64,000 nt of DNA from assembly GCA_905178155.1 (NCBI GenBank), contig CAJINV010000004.1:11019655-11083654 (forward strand), in the 5' to 3' direction. This DNA is from Amoebophrya sp. A120. Its lineage: Eukaryota; Sar; Dinophyceae; Syndiniales; Amoebophryaceae. A model generated the notes under the pieces. The model saw only the letters and a list, made by a program, of their open reading frames with translations. It searched no databases and was not told the DNA's origin. This document shows positions 10,182 through 22,271 of this stretch, piece after piece. Position 1 is the first letter of the stretch. Each line of letters starts with the position of its first letter. The position numbers were made by a program, and so were the translations under genes.

Positions 10182-13100
10182 TTATTCGCGGTCACAACGT
10201 TTGAAAATGCAAGTTGCTTCTTGGGTAGAAGATTTTCGTTTGTGTTCTAATATGTAAGCACGAGGTGGAGGTCCACAAGCCGTATATATGTTGTGATCAA
10301 CTTCAACATCACCATGCTCGTAGTACGCCCTACCGTGTGGTCTGTCAAACAAGTGACATTTGGCAGAAAAAAAAAGGTTTACTAAGACTTGAGCCAAGCA
10401 GCTTTTGACAAGGAGGACTCGGGGATGGGGAATGAGAGCAAAGATGCATGAGAGCATGCAGTTTCAGAATGAACATGCTGCATATGAATAATGCGCCAGT
10501 ACATTCTAGCGGAAGAGACGTCGAGGGCACCAAACAAATCGACAAGAAATGCAAAGATAAACAAAGCAAAGGGAGGACACGCAGAGGTATCCATATAGAA
10601 AAATACTTTTCGGTCTCCAGCAGCGCCACGCGGTTTTCGTAAAATTGCAGTGCATTCCGAAAATTTCCTGTTGTCACCCTGATGCGCGGGTAGTTCATCT
10701 GCATGCCGTGCTTTACGCAGGCTTTGAACGTCGCCTCGGGCGTGTTGGTTTTCTGGTACGTGGCCATCGCAAACCACGTGTCGATCCCAGCGCCGAGCCT
10801 GGCGTTGTTTTGTTTCACGAAATCCACAGGAAAGTAGCACTCGTACCCGCCGACCCCCGCACCACGTTTTTTAATCATGATTCGCACGTACTCGCCGCGG
10901 AAAAGCGGGATCGGCACCGGTTCCGCGGTCAAGATGCGCGCGTTGGTGTAGGTGTTGTTCTGAAACGTGATCTCGCTGTACGCGTCCACTGGTAAGTTGT
11001 CGTACCCCTCAATCCGCAGCGCCACCGTTTCCGCGACAAACGCCACACTCTGGGGGTTGGGCGGGTTGCCGCAGAAACCCTTGACCAGATTCTGATTCGT
11101 GCCAACGTCCGTGCAGTCCGGAAGCAGGGGCTGGGAGATGTTGTGGGACATCAATCGGGTAGTTTCTTGCTCAGGTTGTACGTGATTGCCTTCATCGTTC
11201 CCTTCACCTTCTACGACATTCACGGTCACGGGTGGTGTGGTGCCCTTTTGTTGCGACGAGAAAGTGTGCGCCGTGTAGCGGGGCAGGTGTTTCTATCCAG
11301 GAAAAAACACCCATCCCCATCCATTTTTTGCATGACAAATAGTGGATTTTATGCATGTTTTGCATGACAAATTGGATGGGGATGGGTGTTTTTTCGTGGA
11401 TAGTTTCTGCTTTCGCTCATTCGTCCACATGGCGGAGGCAGAGGGAGCAATCTGGGTTGATAGCAGTTGCGCATCCGAAAGTTGTCCAGAAGTAGGGGCT
11501 CCTTGCTGACCACCACGAACGGTGCTGGTCGGAGGTGGAAAGTCGTCTTCTACAACCATCTGTTTTGACAGCCGCTTCTCCGTGACCTGCAACACCGGTT
11601 TCGTATCTCCTGCAATTATCGAGGAAGATGACGCAGTTGCGGCCACTGTAGCGAGCCGCGCTCCACTGTCTAGGTCCACTTCCCCGACCCCCACTTCTGC
11701 TCCGGACAAAAATCTTTGCACGACGAAGGGATTTGGCTTCTTCGGTGAGGGTAATGCTTCTTTGCTCGTACCTCCACCCTGTCTACTCAAGCTCTCCGCG
11801 TCGCTGCTGCCGAATTGCGAAGATTGCTTGGAATTTCTCTTCTGCACGAAGTCCGCTGTCTTGCTTAACACAGACACGCTGCGCCGATTGCCCCCTATCA
11901 TGCCCGCCGACGCGTTATTTCCACTGAGCATGATCCCCCGTGGCGTGTTCAGCGGCCCAGAGCTTGTCTGCTGCTGAAACGTGTCCGCGCTCAATCTTCG
12001 TGGCGTCACCAGCGTGATGGGCTGCACTTTCATCAGTCGCTGGGGCACACGCAAGAGCGGCAGGCGGCCGTTCGTAGCAACAGCAGCTCCACTCGCCGCG
12101 TATTGTAGGGAGGCGGGGTCGCAAGAGACGGACCGGATGTTGGCTGCTGCTGATGGTGCTCCACCGGGCAGAACTTGATGCAAGCTTGTCGTGGACTCTC
12201 TCCTGCTATCGGGGGCGAACACACTGGACGGCGCCACGGAGGATGTCGCCGCGTTAATACCGACGTTGTATGGATCAACCATGCCCAGCTTCGATCCCGC
12301 TCCGCCCCCGCCAGCGAGAGAGGTCGCCCTTCGAGTACCGTTGTTCCAGTCGGACGAGTCAAACTCACTGACCCGCGAGCCCCGCGCCGACATCGGGCCG
12401 CCCCACCCGTTTCCAAGCAGCGCCTCTCGGGCGGCAAACGCGCGGCTCGCGTCGGCCATTTGCCGCGCACTGGTGATTGGGGGGGAGGAATTGATAGAAG
12501 TACTTGGTTGTGGTCCAACAGCAGCTGCACTGGGGACGACGCCATTCAGGGAAAACGAATTGTTCAGCTTGTGCACGATCAGCGACGACACGTAGTTTGC
12601 GGGCGGGGATCCGCTCAATGTGCTGGTCTTTGAGGACGGCGCTACAACCTTCGAACCCGAAGGGTGGGGCGTGCTCTCCGCCCCCCCTCGTCGGTGTGGT
12701 CCTCCGCTAGTCGGATCCTGGTCCTTGATCGCGGAGGCAAGGGACCGGATTCCCTTCCCGATGACCGTCGTTTTGGACGTTGCTTTTAAAACGGTTTTGG
12801 AAGACTGTTTCGTTTCCGGAAACGGGATGGTGGGAAGATGCCCGGGTTTCGCGATTGTTTTAGAAGCGGTCCCCGTGGAAATATTTTGTGTCTCATCTGA
12901 CGAAGAAGATCCACCGCTGACAATCTGCACAACTCGGGGCGATGAACTCCGACGCGGCTCTTGCGAGTAGTCCTCAGGGGGAAACATGGCCTCCCCTTCG
13001 GCTCGTTGTTCTCGTTGTCCCGCACTGCTTCTCCTTAGTGGGCTGCGCGCGGTCGCGGCAAGCACAAATTGCCCACCACCTGTCGTGCTGCCAGAACCTA

Positions 13101-14928
13101 CGTTAGCAGAGGGACGGGCAGTCGCAGCTGCAAGTGCGGGCTCGGTGCCGGCGTCGGAAGACATCGGGGCGCTTTGCGGCCTGAAATTTGTTGTAGAGCC
13201 TATTATATTGCATACTAATATTCACTCATATTTTTGGATTTGGTTGGCGCTGATTATAATTCAGAACATCAAGAAGATTTTGACGTGTCAAGTCTATCAA
13301 AAACAAAAGAATGGCAAAGGAGCAGTTGAGCAAGCGATCGAGATCGTTATCGTACCCTGAAGACGATGCGCCCGATTCTTTGCTGAGGAAGACAAAAGTC
13401 GGAACACCTCCTTCTCCAGCGGGTAGTGAGCCACTGTACGTCCTCGAAACGGGTAATTGCCGTCCTGGTCCGGGCGGCAACAGAGATTCCTGCTCCACTC
13501 CCTGCGCCGGTACTACGGTTTGTTCAATCTCTTGCGCTGTTGCTGAGCCTGAGCCACCTCCAGTCGCATTATTGAACGCCGCGCTCCGATTCGCGTACGC
13601 CCGGGTGGTCAATCCACGCGAGAAGAGGGGACTGGGGCCGGGGTTGCTGCTACCTTGAGAAGAGGACAGGGCCGGAATGCTGCACTTCTCTCCGTCATCA
13701 TCTTCCGCAGACGAGACGGGCCGCACGAAGTCGATGTCTTCGGGGGAGGCTGCGTAGGACGATGTCGTCGTACCCCGGATAGTTCGGACAAGCTTCGTGT
13801 GATGCTGTTTGCCGCTGGTGGAGCCCGAGCCTGTTTCTTCATCTAGTATCAAATGTAAAAATGTCTGGGTCTGGAAGAATGCAAGTTTGTCATGCTTGTC
13901 TGGCATGACTCTCAAATCTGTCATGCACATTACCAAAGAGCCCCACTTTTCTGTCATGCAGAAACGTAGTTTGTCATGCAGAATAGGCAACACCTAGAAG
14001 CTCAGAAACTTGTCATGCTGAGCCAGCAATTGTCGCCTCCTCATGATACGCCACACAGCATCACAAGTTTCCAGACCCAGACACTTTTACATTTGATATC
14101 TAGCACTGGATTTCGATTGGGTGGATTCATTCTGGGGAACGGCAGAGTAATTGCATTTTTGCTGTTGCTGACTACTTTCGCTGTTTTATTTTCTGCTTGC
14201 TGTCCTTCATCAACTGGTAAAGCGCCAGGCGACGGATGTTGCACTACGGCTGCCTGTTCCCACTCCGTCTTGCTGTTGGTGGCAAGAGCGCGCCGTCGTG
14301 GCAGCTGCGGCTGCACCAACGAGACCGGCTCACTGTCGCTTTCGCCGATGGTGCTCGGACCGAGCAGCTGGGGCACAGGAACCGGAACGGAAGCTCCTGG
14401 CTTTGCCGTTGACAAGGACGAGGAGGCACTTCTTCTCGACGATCCGACTCCTACGACGTAATCAGCAGCGCCAGCCTGCTTTCCAGATCCATTGTCGTCA
14501 TCTGCTGCGAATGTAGGCGAAGATGTCCCTCCAATTACAGCAGGTGGTCGCGGCGGAATCACTAGGCCGTCGCTGGCCTCGTGCTCAGTGAAGGCAGTGG
14601 CCAGGGCTCGAGACAGTCTGGCGGACACAGCAGCGGACTTCTGCTGCAAGCGCGTAGTATGATTTCCGAAGGAGGAAGAGGAGGAGCTAGAATTGGATGA
14701 CCCCGTGAACACACCGCTTGCGCGCCCGGCGCCGCGCGTGGTAGTTGCGTTGTTGCCGACGTGTCTTTCTGGCAATGCAATCATCGTGCTGCCAGACGTC
14801 GGAGCAGTAGAGCTGTTTATTTTGCTACTTCGGAAAGAAGAAGATGAAGAGGACGAAGAAGGTGTTGGTGTTGGAGCGGGCACCGAATGGATGCCGCCCT
14901 TGATACTGTACAGGCTAGGTTTGTTCAT
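10182..14928 (-). CDS. hypothetical Ser-rich protein, 1311 aa
   Basis: Family not recognised. Five exons: 14104-14928, 13356-13846, 11408-13180, 10607-11293 and 10182-10341. They are separated by two introners (13847-14098, 11294-11402) and two GT-AG introns (13181-13355 and 10342-10606). The total is 3936 nt, in frame only when each introner plus one repeat copy is removed. The ATG at 14928 is clear. Residues 1 to about 1030 are low-complexity (Ser, Gly, Ala, Thr, Pro). The last 280 or so residues look folded and alternate hydrophobic and polar residues, including VALRIEGYDNLPVDAYSEIT, EYVRIMIKKRGAGVGGYECY and a short last exon beginning PHGRAYYEHGDVEVDHNIYT. A beta-rich domain is possible. 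The first acceptor (CAG before GCCGCAAAGC at 13180) could be misread as a gene start because an ATG follows it. Confidence 0.7.
11294..11402. mobile_element. short introner (family B)
   Basis: A 109-bp element, repeats GTTTC at 11289-11293 and 11403-11407. Terminal inverted repeats around AAAAAACACCCATCCCCATC. Starts TATCC and ends GGATA. Its centre has two TTGCATGACAAAT copies. Confidence 0.94.
13847..14098. mobile_element. introner (family A)
   Basis: A 252-bp element, repeats TCTAG at 13842-13846 and 14099-14103. Ends carry the family-A GTCTGGGTCTGGAA inverted repeat and TATCAAATG/CATTTGATA tips. Excision joins PVLD to EETGSGS in frame. Confidence 0.95.
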
Positions 14929-15744
14929 TTGGAAAATCTTGAATCAAAATGTACGCGTGCAGGTGCAGAAAAACATAAGCATCAGGTCGTCTTCCTTTTC
15001 TTCAATCCGGCCAGATTTCTCGTGCTGAAAGCAGCTACGCGCCAGTCTAGTACGTGCCACGTGTTCGAGCATAGACGATCTTGATCTCCGTTGGGAGCTG
15101 TGCCTACTCGTCGACGTGTAACGCAACGAATTTTTTTTTCTTCGAGAGTGTCGTTATCGTTTTAGCAGGTGACAAAATGTACTACAATTCTCTCTTGTGC
15201 AACCTGAAACTCTCGCCAACGCGACGACGAACGATCACATCACCTCGTTCAACCAAAGGAGACGACGACGGTGCTCTCGTTCAACGCAACCAAACGAGAT
15301 GACTTTGTCTATGCTGGTGAATCGAGTCGACACTGACGCTTTGAATATGAATTCTGTCCTCCCTCGTCCAGCCAACAGTTGTATGTTGTAACGAGGCCAA
15401 CACGACGAGAACGAATCACACGACACGGGCACGAGTTCATACATCGGAATACTGCGAAAACAGGTGTTACTAAATATCCTCAGAGCTGCTGGTGGAAGTG
15501 GACATGGTTATGGATGCTGTTGACGATGGTTTACGAATCATAAAATGAACACCCATCTTCCTGCAATGTTCGTCGCTGCAATTCTCTTGGTTTTTGCGCC
15601 TGTACTGCTTTCTATCGTTGCATCGCCAATTGGCATCACTTTCACTCAACCAAGGCACGGGTCGCCGGTGTCGCGTAGTTAAACTTATTTCGACGTTCGA
15701 AGGAAGACGAAGCTCAAGTTCTAAGATGATGAACTAGAACTGCT
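14929..15744. other. spacer left of the 1-kb insertion
   Basis: Upstream flank of the 10182-14928 gene. Scattered short frames without codon bias. Nothing recognised. Confidence 0.45.
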
Positions 15745-16776
15745 GCAAGAGAAGCTGCATTGTATTGTATTGTATTTGATCCGCTCTTGTTTCAAACAGA
15801 CACGGCGCCCGCTCTTTAGCCCTGCTATACTTGCAGCAACCCGCCGGACAGCGAGGCTGTGGAGGCCCGGCGAAGCGTAACCCTCCTACGCAGTCGCAAC
15901 ATCAAGTGGCGAGAGCTGGAGGAGAACAGCGTGCTGGAGGTTTGTGGCCTTGGCAGACCGGCTCTTGCACTCGTTCCGTATAGTAGCACCAATCAGAGGG
16001 CGCACACCAGGTGGGCAACACAGATTGATTATACTACGGCGAAAGGATCCCGATTCGCGCTACCTGGGCGCGTCCCTTAATTGTCGTCTGACTTTAGGCC
16101 GGACGCAATCTGTGCGGCGCGCGGGTGCAGTTTGCCCGCCAGCGGTGCAAGGGGCGCAGAGCCCTGCTGTGCGCCCTTCGTCAAGAAGAGCGGCGCCGGC
16201 CCCGCCAGGGGGCTGGGGGTGCCCGCCAAGGCTTTCCCGAATAGCGCAGGCCCCACCGCTTCCGTCCATCCCCGGGAAGTGCCGCCAGCTGCTGCGCGCG
16301 GCGTGGGGCGCTAGGGCTTACGGCGGTGCGAGCGTGCCCACTGATACGGCCGAAGGCCGAGAGAGGCACGCCATGCCGGGCCTCTTCGCACACGACGCGG
16401 CAACACGCCCGAGGGCCTTCCTCGGAGTGGCTGGTCGGGCAGGGTGTGGCGCTGGGCTGTTCAGGTTAAGCCGGCCGAAACCCCACCACCATCTCACCCA
16501 ACAGAGACGGCGAGGCGCCTCGCCTGCTCACCAGGAGCCTGCAAGGCTCGCCCGCTTCCAGAGCGGGGCTCTTCTTCAAGAACAAGAGAACAGCCACCAG
16601 GGGTAGGGGGATCGCGCGCAGGATTGCGGGCGCCGCCCTTCTTCACTCGCCAGGAGCAGCGGCGTATTGCCGCTTAGTTTGCGCGATTTGATGCGTCTAC
16701 CTCTAGTAGCGCATCTGGGCACAAGGCCCCTCTCACGACTTCCCTTCCCACCAGGGGCGGGCAAGAGAAGCTGCAT
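15745..16776 (-). mobile_element. 1000-bp retroposon-like insertion with 16-bp target duplication
   Basis: The 16-bp direct repeat GCAAGAGAAGCTGCAT occurs at 15745-15760 and 16761-16776 and encloses exactly 1000 bp of much more GC-rich sequence. Just inside the left copy is a short tandem run (TGTAT, three copies). Read on the minus strand this is a 3' tail of ATACA repeats, as seen at the 3' ends of some LINEs and SINEs. A long variable target duplication and a simple-repeat tail fit target-primed reverse transcription. No reverse transcriptase or other convincing protein is encoded, so this is a SINE-like or 5'-truncated element. It lies between genes. Confidence 0.75.
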
Positions 16777-16965
16777 CATGCTCATGAATACGAACAGTAA
16801 GTAGCCCGTAATATGAAGACATGAGGTCCTCCAAGTGTCGATGTCAGCCCCAGATGTTGAAAATGAAGAACTAGTACGGGTAGAGCTTTAGTTGTACTGC
16901 GAGGTGGGAGGACAACGACAACCAACTGGACGCACCCCGCCTGGTGCCGTGGCCGGTTGTTTTCA

Positions 16966-19900
16966 TCACTTCCTGCTTTTGCTGGTCATTTCTACTGTGA
17001 CGGACGTGGTTCTCGATATGGGCGGGCTTGTGGGGCGTTGCTGTTTTGGCGAGCTCCGAGGTTCAGACAAGTGGTCCGAGACTGCACGGTCGGCCCGTCG
17101 CGAGTTCGCGCTCCCGGCCTGCTCGACGACCGCAGCGAGCGACGGAGCGACTCCTGCTGATCCGGCCGCACTGCCACTGCCGGTTGCGACGCTCGTCCCT
17201 GGAGCCCCCGGTGGCGCTGTCCCCCCCGCCGAGTTGGTTGCAATGTTCTGAATGTGCTGCGCCATCATCGACGTGGGATACCTTCTATCGCCCGCCATTT
17301 TGTCTCGCGTCTGCAGTAAAGCCTGTGTCAGATGCGTGGGAAAATTTGACGGGAGCTGCGGCTTCTCCGTCATTCGCCCTCGGTCCACACCAGAGTCCCG
17401 GACGAGGATCTGTGATGGCAGTTGCACACCTCCTGCAGCTGCTGATGTTCCACCACCGACCTGCGAATGCGCGTTGGTCGTGCGGTCAGACACGTAGGTG
17501 ACGGTGCTATCCCGGGGCTGGAGAACCTTCGACCTGCCAGCGGACCTTTGGGTCGGGGAATTGGACACCATCGTGCTTGTGTCCCCTTGTGGTGCAGTAA
17601 CTCCACCCCCACCGCCTGTCGTCCCACGAAGCAGGTGCTGCTGTTGGTACTGGTGGTAGGGGATGTTGTTCATGGTGTTTTCGGGCACGGTCAGGTGGCT
17701 ATGGTCCTCGCTCGGCGCTCTGCGGTGGATCATGATGGGCGAGCCCAGGGCGGAGGTCCGGTTGCTCTCCTGCGACAACCGCCGCCGAATGCCGCTGTTG
17801 GCGCGCTTGATGAACATCTTGCGCGCGAGGGCCGTCACTTCCTGTAGTTTTTTTGATGCTTTGTGATGATGATGCGAGTTTACTGCTGGTAATCCCTTTA
17901 CAGATGAAGGGGAAGATACGAATACGAGGGATAGGAATCAATAGCAAGAACACATCGCTGGAACAGCATGCACGACTAGAAGCTCGTACTAATTGAAGAA
18001 GCTCAAATTCCCTTAAGTACCCTGACGCGCTCCACTCTTTTGGCCTTGAAGATCAACTGCCGCAGGTGTTCGCGCACTCCGGCCTCCCCGGTGCCGGACT
18101 CGTCCCGGATGTCGTCCTGGATTAAATTTTCAATCACGTCCTCCAACGTGACGATCCCGGCCATATGGACGTTGACGGGAATCTGCGACTCGGTCGCCCA
18201 GGCACGCTTCACCAGGTCCGGCCGGTTGGTGACGATCGCGATGTGGGACTTGCCCTTCTGGAACTCGGTGAGCAGGTCCAGCAACGGGTCGTTCAAGGTG
18301 ACCACCAGCGGTTTCCGGAGTCCCAGCCCCGCGATCTTCCGCTTGTCGTCCGGGTTTACCACGATCAGGTTTTTCACCATCAGGAAGCCCCGAATGTCGT
18401 GCGGGTGCGTGTTGTAGATCGGCACGCGGGAGTGGCCCTTGCCGACGATGGTCGCCATGGTTTCCATGTTCAACTCCGTGGCTTGCGCCAGCATGTAGAC
18501 CTCGTTGAGCGGCACCATCACGTCCGCGACGGTCTTCTTGGAAAGCTCCATCGCACCCGTCATCATGCGGATCTCGTCCTGCATCAAACCGGTGGGCGAC
18601 TGCTGGTTCTCCCGGAGTTGCAGGTTAATCAGGGCTTTCAGCTCGCCCTTGTTGTATCTGAGGACGAAATTTATGTGGGTGATTATTTCTGCATCGTGTT
18701 GGTCTTGGTGTTCCTGATCATGCGAAAAGTCGAATAATATGCAGGTCAGGTGCGTGTTGATCAAGGAGAATGTAATAAATGTATACTTGTAGTCAGAGTT
18801 GAAAATAAACATGTAGACCACGCTCTGCAAGTGCATACCTGCCCTTATGCTCCTTTCCCAAGAGTGCGTCTAGTCCCCGGGCGATGGGTATGACGATGAC
18901 GGCGAGCACGGCTTCCAACACGTTCACAAGCGGCACAAAGAAGGACGCAATTTCCAACTGCCGGGGCCCGGTAAACACGGCGGAGGGGATGATCTCGCCG
19001 AAAATCAACACGCCGAACACGGAGATCAGAATCGTGACCACCTTCGGCAGCCCCAGCTTGTCCAGCGCGAGCGGGAGGGTTTCTGCGGCACACGCGTTCA
19101 TCAGGAGGAGGGTGACCTTGGAGTGGGGTAGTTCGGGTTACATTCATGATTGAAGTTGAATATGAATGCTACAACTCTTGCCGCAGGTAGGAGAGATTGT
19201 CAGAACTACATCAAAGGGCACCACACTTCTTCCTTGTCGTGCTGGCTGTGCTGCAACAACGTTGATCATGCGTTGCGGACAACTCAGTGGTCGCAAACAG
19301 TAGAAACACAGAGAAGACAAGGACGGAGAAATCAAAGGTATGCCTATGATTCCTTCTATTTCTACTGGCTAGAAGATGAAAAGACGAGCTAGCATACCAG
19401 TAGCCTATGGTGGTCCGTGACGAGGGGTAGAATCACGCTCGCTGCTGCCTTCTCCACGAGCAGCTCCTCATTTTCTTCCGGGTCCTCGACGTCATCCGGG
19501 TCCGTGGACATCAGCAATTCCATGTCAAAGGGGTCGAGACTGACCAGCCCCATCGTCAGCCCGCTCATCATACCCGCGGTAAGGACGCACAGAATGGACA
19601 GAATCAAGGCGACGTACCAACCGCGACTGTGCGCTTCCTCAACTTCAACGACGATTGGGGCGGGTTGCTGTTCTTGTTGGACGACGGGTGGGGTCGTTTG
19701 TGCTTGTGAGTTATGCGGTGGAGAGGACTCCGGCTCCGCAAGGATTTCGGGTTGAAGCTGAACGAGATCCTGGGAAGAGCTCAGTGACACCATCTGTCGG
19801 CCTTGTTCCAGTTTCCCTGAAACAGGGACCAGTTGCAAAGACGTGCCTGCCTTGTTTCCACTTTCGTCCGTGCCCGTGGCCTCTGCCTGTCGAAGAAATT

Positions 19901-20231
19901 TTCTTTCCACCGCGGCCCCATGATCGTGATCCCCCGTACTAGCTTTGGCGGAAGGATCTGCTGCACCTCCACCATTGATGTCTGCTGTGGCTGCCTGTGC
20001 ACAAGGGCAGTGGCAGGAGCCAGAAGATGAGGACGAGCCATGTCTAGTAGCGCTGGATTCGGATTCTGGCTGTCGTGTGAAGGGATTTAGATTTTCTATC
20101 TGGTTTTCTACTTGTCTCCTGTCGTGGTCATTCCGCTGCAGGGTGCCGCTGCTGGGTTCCGCGGGAGCAGTGCGTACCAGATGGAGAGCAAAAGCGAGAA
20201 GCACAAACCGCCTTTTTGCAAAGCCGGTCAT
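16966..20231 (-). CDS. CNNM/Mam3-type metal transporter (DUF21 plus CBS pair)
   Basis: CNNM/ACDP/Mam3 proteins are membrane proteins linked to Mg2+ and other divalent-metal transport. Four exons: 19398-20231, 18839-19116, 18021-18657 and 16966-17841, with GT-AG introns between. The total is 2625 nt, 874 aa. Residues 1-25 form a signal sequence. The DUF21 domain starts near residue 203 (GWYVALILSILCVLTAGMMS) and runs to about 370 through HHRLL-VTLLLMNACAAETLP and FGVLIFGEIIPSAVF. A tandem CBS (Bateman) pair follows: KKTVADVMVPLNEVYML and GHSRVPIYN in the first, KSHIAIVTN and GIVTLEDVIENLIQDDIRDE in the second. The last exon adds about 290 Ser/Gln-rich residues with no family counterpart that I recognise. 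The first three joins rest on family similarity; the last rests on phase and splice sites. Cell location (plasma or internal membrane) cannot be told. Confidence 0.92.
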
Positions 20232-21293
20232 TTTTTTGCCCCCGTCGCTGTCGCTGCCCCACTTGATATATTTTCTGGGGTGGAGCAGGTCGCTTTTTAT
20301 TTTTTCTTAAAAGCCGTCCCACGACCTGACTCTTGGTCTTACTCTTGGCACAGGAACAGGATTTTACTCGTTATTTGTGTCGTGCGGGGTTGTCTTTGAT
20401 ATTGCAACATGAACATGGTTCTTTTCCGATGAAAGCCAATTGTTAAAAAGTGGAATTTCTGCAAGCAAAAGTGAAACTTCTCTGCAAAGAACTACAACTA
20501 GTGTGAAACGAGGGAGTAGTACTAAATATGAAAGAAAAGAGAAACAAACATTGGATACTAAATCACTATCAAAATCAATCCCTATCACTATCGTCGGGCT
20601 AAAGCAAGATAGAGTGCCTAAACGGTCTGAATTTTATCTTCAGTTTGCGTTCGTTCAAGTTCTTTCATGATGCTCTGACTGCTACTTACATACAACTACT
20701 TCAACTGTTGAAAGATAAAGATGGAAAAGCATTCACCTTCGCCATCACTTCTCTAAGAGTTCCTCTAATTAAAAACTACTGGTGGTCGCGGAACAGGAAA
20801 TGGCACACAATTTGCAGCCTGGGTTGATTTTTCAATTTGAAGAAGAGCTGCTTGCAAATCATGATCCTTAACGAAGAAGGGCAAAGGAAAAATGTGAACC
20901 TTCCATCAAAGCACTGCCACTGATGAAACAAATTCCGGACCGCGTAGTACCTTGACTTTCATCTCATGATCTATCAGGAAAAAAAACATAACTGCAGCAG
21001 TGAGGTGGTGGTCTCCGCCTCGATCGGAACTCCTTGGGCTTGGCCAATTCATCATTTGTTCGAACAAATACGAAACTCTCGCACAATTATGAGTGTGGCG
21101 GCTTCATCTCCCGCAGTAAAGGAACAAGTTTGCTTTTGAGGTACATCTGTTTTCAGCATTGGTATTGCTTTATCTGTCGTTCTTAACGACTTTCTCCTTA
21201 TTCATTGTGCGTTGCAATTTTACATCGGCGTGGGGCAATCAGAACGAGCGCAAATGAAACCAATCATACAAGAAAATTGCTCTCATCCTCCTG
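20232..21293. other. AT-rich spacer upstream of the CNNM gene
   Basis: No frame with codon bias on either strand and no repeat or RNA gene that I recognise. Confidence 0.5.
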
Positions 21294-21890
21294 CTACAGC
21301 ATCACCACAATTTCGTCTGGATCAGGTATAAACGCATTCTTCGGACTTTTCGGGGACCCCGGCTGCGACTTCGGGGAAAACGGTACCTCCGGCGCGTCTT
21401 CTGGATCGTCGTCCTTGTTCGTTTCTCCCGTTTCCGACTCTGGGTGTTCCGAGGGCTCTACGTAGGGCGTGCTATGTGGTTCTCAAGCGTTACATTTTCA
21501 ACTGTTAAGTGAATTTGTAATGCAAAATTGGCGCCAATATCTCTATCTATCATCAAGCTGCTTCGCATGACAAGTCATCGAGACGCTAGATAGCATTATA
21601 ATCTGCTCCAAACCTGTAATGCAAAAGCGGCCGCAACGTTCCCCTTTTCACTTTTGCTATGCTCGCATTACAAATTCATGTAACGGTTGAGAATGTAACG
21701 TTTGAGGACGTCATACATGCCTTCCAGCGGCAGCGGGTCGAGCATGTGTGTCGACAATTTGCTCGTTGCGGACCTCTTCGCTATGCAGAACCACGTGGAA
21801 CCTGATAGATAATAGAAGGAGAAGGTTTCTTGCATCTACATTCCGATAAAAACGGTCATGGGGCGCTTGCTGCGTACCTGACCAGGACAT
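21294..21890 (-). pseudogene. broken duplicate of the ankyrin gene's last exon, with introner
   Basis: The sequence at 21294-21472 plus 21716-21890 is a close copy of the last exon and adjoining intron of the ankyrin gene (25887-26240). It matches the region encoding RNQQIVDMLDPLEGMPYV through the stop. Relative to the intact copy it has a 6-bp in-frame insertion and a 4-bp insertion (GTGT near 21747), which shifts the frame. No matching upstream exons lie next to it. An introner (21473-21715) interrupts it where the intact copy has no insertion. It is best read as a partial segmental duplication that is no longer a functional gene. Confidence 0.8.
21473..21715. mobile_element. introner in the duplicate exon (family D)
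   Basis: A 243-bp element flanked by CGTGC (21468-21472) and CATGC (21716-21720), one mismatch. Ends carry TATGTGGTTCTCAAGCGTTAC and its inverted counterpart GTAACGTTTGAGGACGTCATA. The intact paralogue has an uninterrupted CATGC at this place (about 26059). Confidence 0.93.
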
Positions 21891-22271
21891 CATGGCAATG
21901 GTATGCAATGCTTTTTCCACATAGCTTTTCATCTTCCTGTTCGTTACATCGACAGGGAGCAAAATAAACGAGCCAACTCCACTGGCGTGCGATCTCATTC
22001 TACGAGAACAATATTGGCATTGGCATTTACGATTATAGACACCAATCGCAAGAGTCACACAAGAGAAAACAATACCATCCTTCCCGCCCCTCCTACGTAG
22101 TCAACAACAACAATTGTCCGAATCGGGTACAATAAATCCAGTGCTTCTTGATGACGTTCATCACTGCAGATAATAGTTATTCCCATCCGTTGACTCCTCC
22201 ATTTACTACATCTTGTTTTATTTGTCATCCCTTATTTGTTCATCTTGTTCATCGTGTTGGTGTTGCCTGCT
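21891..22271. other. spacer downstream of the 901-aa gene
   Basis: Probably the 3' flank of 22272-24977. Nothing recognised. Confidence 0.45.

Noticed and set aside
10388-10397. Ten-base match (minus strand TTGGCTCAAG) to the 3' end of the dinoflagellate spliced leader
   Set aside because: It lies inside a GT-AG intron, the match is short, and no GT donor follows as an SL RNA gene would need.
10345-10606. Read-through tail of the 10182-14928 gene
   Set aside because: The frame continues by chance into a pyrimidine-rich intron; the GTATTT donor and the PHGRAYYEHG exon give a better, in-frame ending.
14041-15084. Treating the three blocks in 10182-14928 as separate genes
   Set aside because: Each apparent gene start coincides with a splice acceptor or introner edge, and the phases join exactly to 3936 nt.
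15859-16677. GC-rich open frames inside the 1-kb insertion
   Set aside because: Several frames are open at once because of base composition; none shows reverse transcriptase or endonuclease motifs.
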